Below the pieces are notes generated by a model. The model was not told the origin of the DNA. It was given only the letters and a program-made list of their open reading frames with translations, and did no database searches. From positions 1 through 33,119 of the forward strand of contig DAHXNN010000138.1 of NCBI GenBank assembly GCA_027365385.1: a stretch of DNA of 33,119 nucleotides. The letters run 5' to 3'. How positions within the stretch are numbered: the stretch's first letter is position 1; each line of letters begins with the position of its first letter. This DNA is from Acidimicrobiaceae bacterium (GTDB taxonomy: Bacteria > Actinomycetota > Acidimicrobiia > Acidimicrobiales > Bog-793). This document shows, piece after piece, positions 1 to 7,400 of the stretch. Both the position numbers and the translations under genes were made by a program.

Positions 1-59
1 TCGAACCGGCGACCCCACGATTATGAGCCGTGTGCTCTTACCAACTGAGCTACGCCGCC
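1..59 (-). tRNA. tRNA-Met (CAU), truncated at window edge
   Basis: Reverse complement GGCGGCGTAGCTCAGTTGGTAAGAGCACACGGCTCATAATCGTGGGGTCGCCGGTTCGA: D-arm, anticodon loop with CAT, T-loop TTCGA; the 3' end lies outside the window. Confidence 0.93.
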
Positions 60-68
60 AAGCGTGCG

Positions 69-141
69 AGCCCCCTGTCGGAATCGAACCGACGACACCA
101 GCCTTACCATGGCTGTGCTCTGCCGACTGAGCTAAGGGGGC
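69..141 (-). tRNA. tRNA-Thr (GGU)
   Basis: Reverse complement GCCCCCTTAGCTCAGTCGGCAGAGCACAGCCATGGTAAGGCTGGTGTCGTCGGTTCGATTCCGACAGGGGGCT: full cloverleaf, acceptor GCCCCCT/AGGGGGC, anticodon GGT. Confidence 0.95.
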
Positions 142-190
142 GTCTCGACCGACCAGGACACGCGCCCTGACGGCTCACAGAGCATACCCG

Positions 191-214
191 CCTCGCCAGC
201 ACGAGCTGGCGAGG
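191..214. promoter_or_regulatory. Perfect inverted repeat CCTCGCCAGC-ACGA-GCTGGCGAGG (operator or hairpin)
   Basis: 10-bp perfect arms with a 4-nt spacer, located between divergent putative -10 elements for tRNA-Thr (TATGCT, 186->181) and the GNAT gene (TAGTGT, 222-227); no T-tract on either side. Confidence 0.55.
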
Positions 215-221
215 CGGTGGC

Positions 222-227
222 TAGTGT
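222..227 (+). promoter_or_regulatory. Putative -10 (TAGTGT), leaderless promoter of GNAT gene
   Basis: TANNNT hexamer 7 nt before ATG at 235. Confidence 0.5.
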
Positions 228-234
228 CGCCTCG

Positions 235-729
235 ATGGACCTGAGGAGCGCTCGGGACGACGACGCCGAGGCGATGCGACAGATCTACAACGCGGAGGTG
301 CTCGGCTCGACCGTCACCTTCGATCTCGTGCCCCGGACCGTCGACGAGCAGAGGGCGTGGATGGCTGCCCACGACGGGGCATACCCGGCGATCGTCGCCG
401 TCGAAGGAGCGACCCTGCTCGGATTCGCGTCCCTCTCCCCCTACCGACCACGGCCCGCATATGCGACGACGGTCGAGGACTCGGTCTACGTCGCTGCCGC
501 CTGCCGTGGTAGGGGAGTCGGCAAGGCGCTCGTCATCGAGGTGGTCCGTCTCGCTGCCTCACACGGGTTCCATTCGGTCGTCGCCCGCATCGCCGGCCAC
601 CACGAGGTCTCGATCGCGCTCCACCGCTCCTGTGGCTTCGAGCTCGTCGGCGTGGAACGTGAGGTGGGGCGCAAGTTCGGCCGCTGGCTCGACGTCGCCG
701 TCATGCAGCAGCTCGTCGGCCCACCCTGA
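235..729 (+). CDS. GNAT family N-acetyltransferase, phosphinothricin acetyltransferase-like
   Basis: ORF MDLRSARDDDAEAMRQIYNAEV...VYVAAACRGRGVGKAL...GFHSVVARIAGHHEVSIALHRSCGFELVG; GNAT acetyl-CoA motif RGRGVG and PAT-type C-terminus; start taken at internal ATG. Confidence 0.88.
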   Translation: MDLRSARDDDAEAMRQIYNAEVLGSTVTFDLVPRTVDEQRAWMAAHDGAYPAIVAVEGATLLGFASLSPYRPRPAYATTVEDSVYVAAACRGRGVGKALVIEVVRLAASHGFHSVVARIAGHHEVSIALHRSCGFELVGVEREVGRKFGRWLDVAVMQQLVGPP

Positions 730-936
730 CCGAGAAGAGGACAGCTCCCTCCCCGCGCACAGCTTGTGCCGAGATGGACCTCGACCTCTCAACACCTGCG
801 TCGACCGGGTCGTTGGAACGAACGCGGGACGTGGCGGACATCGGTCCCCGACAGCCCGGAGGTGCCCCGGACGGGCGCCTCGGTACCCGGTCGACGGGTG
901 CGCGATGGGGTCGTCTCCGAGCGAGGGAAGTGCGCC

Positions 937-2199
937 GTGGCGGTGCTCGACATAGTCGTGGGAAGGCAACCGGTCTTCGACCGGGAGTTGACGGTCGTCG
1001 GCTACGAGCTGCTCTTCCGCCCTCTCGAGGGCGGCTCGTTCAGTGACCAGCTCGGCGGCGACCTCATGACGACGTCGGTGCTGTTCAGCTCGGTCGGCAT
1101 CGGCGTGAATCGTCTCGTCGGCGACAAGACCATCTTCTGCAACGTCGACCGCGGGCTGCTCACCGGCAGCGAGCCCGTCGTGCTCTCGCCTGAGCGCACG
1201 GTGTTCGAGGTCTCCGAGTCCGTGATGCTCGACGACGAGGTGTTCGCGGGCTGTGAGCACCTCGTCCACCAGGGCTACATGCTGGCACTCGACCATTTCA
1301 GGTGGTCCGACGGCGTCGAGCGGCTCCTCGAGATCGCGACACTCGTCAAGATCGACCTCCAGCTGGCCGACCAGACCACGCTCCCGAATCTCATCGACCG
1401 ATGCCGGGCGTTCGACCTCAGTGTCGTGGCAGAGAAGGTCGAGTTCCCCGAGCAGCTCAACCGTTGCAAGGAGCTCGGGTTCGACTACTTCCAGGGCTAT
1501 CTGCTATCGCGGCCGAGAATCGTTCCGGGACGGACCCTCGACAGCTCGAGCGTGGCACGCCTGCAGCTCGCAGCGCAGCTCGCGTCGACGGAGTGCAGCG
1601 CGTCCCAGCTCGAGGAGATCATCCGTGCCGAGCCGGCGATGGCCTACCAGCTGCTCCAGATGGCTGGGGTAGGCGCGGACCACGGGTTCCGACGCCGTGT
1701 CCAGACCCTCAGGGAGGCGCTCGTCATCGTCGGGTGGCGCCAGCTGCAGAGCTGGATCGGCTTCTTGATCCTCACGAACAAAGGCGAGACCTCCGAAGAG
1801 GAGGTCGTCACGACCCTCACGCGGGCCCGCATGGCCGAGATGCTCGCATCGGAGTCCTGCCCGCACCTGTCCGGGCTCGCCTTCGCCGCCGGCCTGCTCT
1901 CAGCGTTCGATCTCCTGCTCGGGATGCGACTCGAGGATGTTCTCATCTCGCTGCCACTCGACGCCGAGCTCCAGGACGCCGTGCTCGGGAAGGACACCGA
2001 GGTGGGGCGGATCGTCGGCGACGTCATCGACTGCCAGCTCGGCAACCCCGAGGAGGCGATTCGGAGCGGCCTGAGCGACGAGGTCCTCCACAAGGCCTCG
2101 ATCAAGGCGCTGAGCTGGGCGCTGGAGGTCTCGCGAGGCTTCGTGCGCACGAGCCGACCGACAGCCCTTCGTCGCAAGACCCTCGCGACGCGCCACTGA
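937..2199 (+). CDS. EAL and HDOD domain-containing signalling protein (YuxH/CdgJ-type architecture)
   Basis: VLDIVVGRQPVFDRELTVVGYELLFRP...FEVSES...LDHFRW...VKIDL...QGYLLSRP followed by HDOD-like region (AQLASTECSASQLEEIIRAEPAMAYQLLQMAG...LREALVIVGWRQLQSWI); GTG start assigned upstream of the conserved N-terminus with GAGGGA as possible SD. Confidence 0.85.
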   Translation: MAVLDIVVGRQPVFDRELTVVGYELLFRPLEGGSFSDQLGGDLMTTSVLFSSVGIGVNRLVGDKTIFCNVDRGLLTGSEPVVLSPERTVFEVSESVMLDDEVFAGCEHLVHQGYMLALDHFRWSDGVERLLEIATLVKIDLQLADQTTLPNLIDRCRAFDLSVVAEKVEFPEQLNRCKELGFDYFQGYLLSRPRIVPGRTLDSSSVARLQLAAQLASTECSASQLEEIIRAEPAMAYQLLQMAGVGADHGFRRRVQTLREALVIVGWRQLQSWIGFLILTNKGETSEEEVVTTLTRARMAEMLASESCPHLSGLAFAAGLLSAFDLLLGMRLEDVLISLPLDAELQDAVLGKDTEVGRIVGDVIDCQLGNPEEAIRSGLSDEVLHKASIKALSWALEVSRGFVRTSRPTALRRKTLATRH

Positions 2200-2245
2200 G
2201 CTGCGCAGGCGACAGGAAGGGCTTCTCCTTACCTCACGCCACTTC

Positions 2246-3895
2246 TCAGGTCGCGGTCGCTCCGAGCTCCTCGCCCTGCCGTCCGCGTCGGAGCCTCGGC
2301 AGCAAGATGACGGCGACGATCCCGAGAAGTGCGACGACTGCCGCCCCCACGAGGAGCGGGTTTGCGACACCGAGCTCCCGGACGAGCACCTTCGCGCCCG
2401 GGAGCCCCACGAAGCACGTCACGCCGGAGAAGATCACCACGGCACGGCGCGCCGCGCCCTCGACGACAGGTGCGAGGAAGACGAATCCCCACGCCGCATA
2501 CCAGGGTTGGACGACCGGGCTGAGCACGACGATGACGATGAGGCTCCATCCGAGCGCTCGCAGCGGTCCGATCTGCTCCGATCGGAGAAGCATGACGAGC
2601 GAGACGACCGCGGCGAGCAACAGACCCGTCCCGCGGGCAAGGGTGAGGAGCGCATGGGTGTGGTCGCCCAGTCCGACGAGGGAGACGACCTTGCCCGAGA
2701 ACAGGCCTATCGCCGTGGCAGGAGCGAACCACGATCGCACGGTGTCCGGATTCGACAGGCCGGATATCCAGCCCCATCCGAGACCAGCCGCTTCCGAGAG
2801 CACCCCCATGACGGCGAGCGACATCGCGAGTGCGGCGGCCACCGGGCGGACGCGCTGGCGGACGCTCCGGCCGGGACCCGCCCATTCCCAACCTATGTAG
2901 ACGACTCCGATGAGCGCCGGGACCTTTACCGCCGCTCCGACTGCGCAGACAAGTATGCCGACCACCGGATGGCCCTTGCGCGCGAGCGCGTAAGCCGGCA
3001 CGAGAAATCCGAGCATGAGCGCGTCGTTGTGCCCGCCACCGACGAGGTGGAGAAGCACGAGCGGGTTGAGTGCGGCGAGAGCGAACGCAGTGGCTCCGTC
3101 GCGCCCGAACGAGCGGGCGATGACCGGTACCGCCCACGCGAACGCGACCGTCCCGAGGAGCGCGACCAGCCGGAGACCTTCCACCGACATCAGCTCGTTG
3201 TGCCCGGTGAGCGAGACGATCCAGCCGGCCACCTCGAGGAAGACCGGGCCGTAGGGAGAGCCGACGTTCTGCCACATCGTGTCGACAAGCCCCACGAAGG
3301 GCCCTTGGCCCACCACCGATGGACCGTAGGTATAGGGGTTGATGTGGTGGCTCATCATCCAGCCCTGGGCCGCATAGCTGTACAGGTCGCGACTGAACAG
3401 TGGTGCCACGAACAGCAGGGGCATCGCCCACGCGGCGAAGACCGGGACGAGTCGGCTCACCGGGATTCCAGGGTGCTTGCTGCAGATCCGCACGATGTCG
3501 TACCAGACCCGCAGCATGAGGATCATGCCCCCGTAGACCGCGACGACACCCAGGAACAGCCCTTGACCCGGCGCCTGACTTCCGGGGACCACCTGCTGAG
3601 CAGGCACGCCGAAGTACCAGGCACCGGGAACGCTCTTCAAGGTGAATGGGGAGCTCGGCAGACTGGCTCCTACGACGATGGCGAGCGACGCGAGGAGGCC
3701 GAGCAAGGCGGGACGCAGGAGCAGTGGTCGCAGACGCGTCACACCGGCGACGTAGGGGGCCTTGACCACCTCGGGATGCGAGCGACGGCGACGGCGACGT
3801 TGCGCCTGTTCCCCGACGTGCGCAACGTGCGTGAGAAGTGACTCGTACGTTCGCCCCACGGCAGCCACCAACCACTCGGGGCAGCCGGCACGCAC
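2246..3895 (-). CDS. Polyprenol-phosphate-mannose-dependent mannosyltransferase, MptB/GT87-like integral membrane protein
   Basis: Multi-TM ORF with NPYTYGPSVVGQGPF, GSPYGPVFL, NPLVLLHLVGGGHNDALMLGFL motifs typical of actinobacterial MptA/MptB-like proteins. Confidence 0.8.
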   Translation of the reverse strand: MRAGCPEWLVAAVGRTYESLLTHVAHVGEQAQRRRRRRSHPEVVKAPYVAGVTRLRPLLLRPALLGLLASLAIVVGASLPSSPFTLKSVPGAWYFGVPAQQVVPGSQAPGQGLFLGVVAVYGGMILMLRVWYDIVRICSKHPGIPVSRLVPVFAAWAMPLLFVAPLFSRDLYSYAAQGWMMSHHINPYTYGPSVVGQGPFVGLVDTMWQNVGSPYGPVFLEVAGWIVSLTGHNELMSVEGLRLVALLGTVAFAWAVPVIARSFGRDGATAFALAALNPLVLLHLVGGGHNDALMLGFLVPAYALARKGHPVVGILVCAVGAAVKVPALIGVVYIGWEWAGPGRSVRQRVRPVAAALAMSLAVMGVLSEAAGLGWGWISGLSNPDTVRSWFAPATAIGLFSGKVVSLVGLGDHTHALLTLARGTGLLLAAVVSLVMLLRSEQIGPLRALGWSLIVIVVLSPVVQPWYAAWGFVFLAPVVEGAARRAVVIFSGVTCFVGLPGAKVLVRELGVANPLLVGAAVVALLGIVAVILLPRLRRGRQGEELGATAT

Positions 3896-3901
3896 ACCAT
3901 G

Positions 3902-3907
3902 ATCCTA
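3902..3907 (-). promoter_or_regulatory. Putative -10 (TAGGAT), leaderless promoter of MptB-like gene
   Basis: TAGGAT on minus strand exactly 6 nt before GTG start at 3895. Confidence 0.5.
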
Positions 3908-4004
3908 TCCACCGGCACGTGCTGCTGCTGCCCATGCTCCACGGGAATTGGCGCGTCGGCAAGGGCGGTACGTCCCAGGACACGTGCGATCCGTGGGCAT
4001 TGGC

Positions 4005-4010
4005 TACGGT
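4005..4010 (+). promoter_or_regulatory. Putative -10 (TACGGT), leaderless promoter of YfhO-like gene
   Basis: TACGGT exactly 6 nt before ATG at 4017. Confidence 0.5.
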
Positions 4011-4016
4011 TCACCG

Positions 4017-6887
4017 ATGGACGGTCGTGGCGGGCCTCGGACCCGACCATGGCTGGGTCGCCTGACCCGTGGAGACCGGGTCGCTATCGCCGCGCTCATC
4101 GGCGCGCCGCTCGTCCTGTTCGTCGTCCCCGCTCTCGTGGGATTCCCACTCCTCACAGGCGACGACGTCATCCAGAACTATCCGCTTCGCGTCCTTGCCG
4201 GCGAGATCCTGCGCCACGGCCAGCTGCCCGTCTACAACCCCTACGACTGGTCAGGGGCTCCTTTGCTCGGTGGCGTCAATGCCGGCGCGGCCTTCCCGGC
4301 GATCGTGCTCTTCGCCCTCCTCCCGCCGCTCGCCGCGTGGGTCACCACCGATGTCGTCGCGTTCGCCGGTGCAGCGCTCGGCGTCTACGCGTTCCTGCGC
4401 TCTGGGCGGCTGTGCCCGCTGGCGGCGGCAATGGGCGCGGCCGCCTACGGGCTCGGAGGGTTCCTGACCTCCCAGGCCGTGCACATCGACGTGGTCGAGA
4501 CGGGAGCATCCCTCGCCTGGGTGCTCGTGGGCGTCGAACGCATCGCGCACGGCCGACGCGCCGATCGGCCGCTTTGGATCGCCCTTGCCGCCGCGGCAGG
4601 CGGGTGCGTGGGTCTCGCAGGCAGCCCCGAGGTGGCCGCCTACTGCTTCATCGCCGCCATGCTCTACGGCGGGCACTTGCTCGTCCACGCGCGGGGGGAG
4701 CGATTGCGCATCGCGTCGGCGTTCGGGTGCGCGGCGACGGTCGCCGCGCTCGTCGCCGCGGTGCAGGTTCTCCCCGGCGCCCGGACGGTCGCCTCGTCAC
4801 AACGCGCCGACGTGGCTCACGGCTTCGCGAGCGCGGGGTCGCTCGACGGCGGCCAGTTGCTCACGCTCCTCGCTCCTCACCTGCTCGGCGGTGGACCTAT
4901 CGGGTTGCGTAGCTACGTCGGCAGCTACAACCTCGCCGAGATCGACGCGTACTCGGGCATCTTGAGCCTCGTCGCCATCGCGTCGCTGGCGACTCGGTGG
5001 CGCGGCGACAGCGCACGGGTGTGGCGGATCTGGTATCTGGTGGGAGGGATCGGGCTCCTCGCTGCCCTTGGCAGCCACACACCGTGGTCTCTGCTCGCCC
5101 AGCACCTTCCCGTCATCGGGACGAGTCGCCTGCCGAGCAGGGCTCTCGTCCTCTACGCTCTCGCTTCCTCCGTCCTCCTCGCGCACTGGGCCGATGGCGT
5201 CCTTCGAGCCGGGCGCCGAGCCCTCGACCAGAGGCCCGGTTGGGAGGCAGTAGCAGGAGCGACGCCCCCCGTGGCCGTGCTCGCGCTGCTCGGAGTCGTC
5301 GCCGTCGGCGGTCGCCAGATCGCCCGTTCGATCGCAGGCGGGCCGGTCGGCGACTGGAGCGTCGCTCGCGTCGCGCCCTACCTTGCAACCTCGGCAGTCC
5401 TCGCAGCTGGCGCCGCCGCGTTCTCGGTCGGGCACGGTCTGCTCCCCAGGCGCCCCAGAGCACGCCTGATGCTCGTCCTCGCCCTCGCCGACGCTCTCTT
5501 GTTCACTGCGAACCAGAGCTCGCTCGCTCCGGTCTACGCCTCGGCGCTCCGCCGTCCGGACCCGCTGGCGGCCGCTCTCGGGCGTGCTGTCGGCCCGCAG
5601 GGCCGGTTCGTCGTCGTCGATCCGAGCCGCTCGGGAGGCATAGCCCTCGACCGGCTCGGCGCGCCAGATCTCAACGTGCTCGGTGGCCCGCCGAGCGCAC
5701 AGGGCTACGGCTCACTAGTATGGGCACCGTACGCGAGAGCGACGGGGACGCACGGCCAGGACGTGCTCGCGCCGAGCGCGGTGGCAGGCTCGGTCCTCGA
5801 CGCGCTCTCCGTGCACGTGCTGCTCGTCACGGCTGCTTCGTTCGAAGTGAGGCTGCATCCCGGACAGGTCCCGGCGGCTGTGCCTATCCGTCTCGGGCGC
5901 GCACGACCCGTGACGCGTCTGTTCGGTCGGAAGGATGCGGTGACGGCGGTGACGTTGCGCGCTGCCTCGGGCGACCGGACCGACGGTGCGACGATGCGCG
6001 CGCTGGCGGGCACGATCCGACTCCTCGACGCCCGTGGGCTCGTCGAACGCGAGGTGCCGGGCTCGACGAGCACGTCGGGTGCCGGTGGCGAGGTGACCGT
6101 GTCGTATCGCCGGCCCCAGGTCGCGGCCGGGCTCGCGTTCTGCGGCTCCGTCGGCGCGGCTGTCGGCGGCTCCGCCGGCGGAGCCATCTCGCGCCTCGGC
6201 GTGGCCGTAACCGTCGCCGGGGGCGCGCGATTCTCGCTCTCCGGTCCCCTGGCGTCGTCCGCCACGCCGCCCCACTGGGAACTCGCGGGGTCACTCGGAC
6301 CTTATACCGTGCTCCACGACAGCCGCGCTTCTCCCGCGCTGTCGAGCACGGGCCGCGCGTCGTTGCGCGCGCTGGCGAGCCCGGCGTGGGGGACCGTGCT
6401 TCGCGTCTCTGTCAGGGCGCCCGAGCCGTTCACGTTGGTCCGAAGCGTGGCGGACATCCCCGGCTGGACAGCGACCATCGACGGCAATGGACACGTCCGC
6501 CCCGTCAAGATCCGCCGAGACGGCCTGGTGCAGGAGGTCGCTCTGCCTGCGGGCCGCTACGTCGTCGTGTTCTCCTACGAGACTCCCGGCCTGTCGGTCG
6601 GATTGCTGGCGAGCGCTGCCGGCTGCCTGGCACTGCTCGCGCTGCTCGTGGCGCGGCGCTGGGCCGATCCGACGGCGACACGTCGTCTACGGCGCCCACT
6701 GGTGGGCGCGGACAGCCGCCGTCGGATCAGCCGTGCACCGTGGGCCGGGAAGGATTCGAACCTTCGAAGGCTGTGCCGACAGATTTACAGTCTGCTCCCT
6801 TTGGCCACTTGGGTACCGACCCGTCGGGCGGACACATTATCCGATCGCCGCACAGGGGCGGTCCCTCTCGGCACAGCCTCGCGCTAG
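4017..6887 (+). CDS. YfhO-family multi-pass membrane protein (putative lipid-linked glycosylation)
   Basis: 956-aa ORF; N-terminus GDDVIQNYPLRVLAGEILRHGQLPVYNPYDWSGAPLLGG typical of YfhO-like proteins, many TM segments; the ORF runs across the antisense of tRNA-Tyr to its first in-frame stop. Confidence 0.78.
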   Translation: MDGRGGPRTRPWLGRLTRGDRVAIAALIGAPLVLFVVPALVGFPLLTGDDVIQNYPLRVLAGEILRHGQLPVYNPYDWSGAPLLGGVNAGAAFPAIVLFALLPPLAAWVTTDVVAFAGAALGVYAFLRSGRLCPLAAAMGAAAYGLGGFLTSQAVHIDVVETGASLAWVLVGVERIAHGRRADRPLWIALAAAAGGCVGLAGSPEVAAYCFIAAMLYGGHLLVHARGERLRIASAFGCAATVAALVAAVQVLPGARTVASSQRADVAHGFASAGSLDGGQLLTLLAPHLLGGGPIGLRSYVGSYNLAEIDAYSGILSLVAIASLATRWRGDSARVWRIWYLVGGIGLLAALGSHTPWSLLAQHLPVIGTSRLPSRALVLYALASSVLLAHWADGVLRAGRRALDQRPGWEAVAGATPPVAVLALLGVVAVGGRQIARSIAGGPVGDWSVARVAPYLATSAVLAAGAAAFSVGHGLLPRRPRARLMLVLALADALLFTANQSSLAPVYASALRRPDPLAAALGRAVGPQGRFVVVDPSRSGGIALDRLGAPDLNVLGGPPSAQGYGSLVWAPYARATGTHGQDVLAPSAVAGSVLDALSVHVLLVTAASFEVRLHPGQVPAAVPIRLGRARPVTRLFGRKDAVTAVTLRAASGDRTDGATMRALAGTIRLLDARGLVEREVPGSTSTSGAGGEVTVSYRRPQVAAGLAFCGSVGAAVGGSAGGAISRLGVAVTVAGGARFSLSGPLASSATPPHWELAGSLGPYTVLHDSRASPALSSTGRASLRALASPAWGTVLRVSVRAPEPFTLVRSVADIPGWTATIDGNGHVRPVKIRRDGLVQEVALPAGRYVVVFSYETPGLSVGLLASAAGCLALLALLVARRWADPTATRRLRRPLVGADSRRRISRAPWAGKDSNLRRLCRQIYSLLPLATWVPTRRADTLSDRRTGAVPLGTASR
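6741..6822 (-). tRNA. tRNA-Tyr (GUA)
   Basis: Reverse complement GGGTCGGTACCCAAGTGGCCAAAGGGAGCAGACTGTAAATCTGTCGGCACAGCCTTCGAAGGTTCGAATCCTTCCCGGCCCA: acceptor GGGTCGG/CCGGCCC (one G-U), anticodon GTA, long variable arm (class II). Confidence 0.95.
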
Positions 6888-6890
6888 CGT
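6885..6890 (+). promoter_or_regulatory. Putative -10 (TAGCGT), leaderless promoter of yajQ
   Basis: TAGCGT exactly 6 nt before GTG at 6897; its TAG is also the stop codon of the YfhO-like ORF. Confidence 0.5.
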
Positions 6891-6896
6891 TTGGCC

Positions 6897-7385
6897 GTGC
6901 CGAGTTTCGACGTGACCTCTGAGGTCGACCTCCAGGAAGTCCGCAACGCCGTCGACCAGGCGACTCGCGAGATAGCGACGCGCTTCGACTTCAAAGGCAC
7001 GGGAGCGACGATCGAGTTCGACGACCACGACATCGAGCTCAACGCACCTACCGAGGACAGGCTACGTGCGCTTGTGCAGGTGCTCGAGGAGAAGCTCGTG
7101 CGGCGTGGCGTGTCGCTCAAGGGTGTCACGTACGGCAAGATAGAGGATGCCTCGAGGGGCGCCGTCCGCCAGCATGCCGAGCTGCAGGCTGGCATCTCGG
7201 CGGACCGCGCGAAGCAGATCAACAGGTCAGTCAAGGATCTCGGGTTGAAGGGCGTGACATCCCAGGCCCAAGGCGACCGGCTGAGGGTCACCGGCAAGAA
7301 GCGCGACGAGCTCCAGACGGTGATCGCCCACCTGAAGGAGCAGGACTTCGAGATCCCGCTCCAGTTCGGCAACTTCAGGGACTGA
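6897..7385 (+). CDS. yajQ: YajQ family nucleotide (cyclic-di-GMP)-binding protein
   Basis: PSFDVTSEVDLQEVRNAVDQATREIATRFDFKGTGATIE...GLKGVTSQAQGDRLRVTGKKRDELQTVIAHLKEQDFEIPLQFGNFRD, near full-length YajQ signature. Confidence 0.95.
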   Translation: MPSFDVTSEVDLQEVRNAVDQATREIATRFDFKGTGATIEFDDHDIELNAPTEDRLRALVQVLEEKLVRRGVSLKGVTYGKIEDASRGAVRQHAELQAGISADRAKQINRSVKDLGLKGVTSQAQGDRLRVTGKKRDELQTVIAHLKEQDFEIPLQFGNFRD

Positions 7386-7400
7386 CCATCCGGCCGCAGG

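Noticed and set aside
730-936. Possible c-di-GMP riboswitch upstream of the EAL-HDOD gene
   Set aside because: No recognisable GEMM core (GGNCAAACC...tetraloop) by eye; needs a covariance-model search (Infernal, RF01051) to exclude
2200-2245. AGGAAGGGCTTCTCCTT between convergent EAL-HDOD and MptB-like genes as a terminator
   Set aside because: Only ~4 complementary bp with an imperfect loop and no T-tract; too weak to call
2229-3983. 584-aa minus-strand ORF
   Set aside because: Out-of-frame shadow of the MptB-like gene; Arg/Pro/Gly-rich, no domain recognisable
4997-6922. 641-aa plus-strand ORF ending ...GREGFEPSKAVPTDLQSAPFGHLGT...
   Set aside because: Alternate frame of the YfhO-like gene; the EGFEPSKAVPTDLQSAPFGHLGT segment is a typical spurious peptide from antisense tRNA-Tyr
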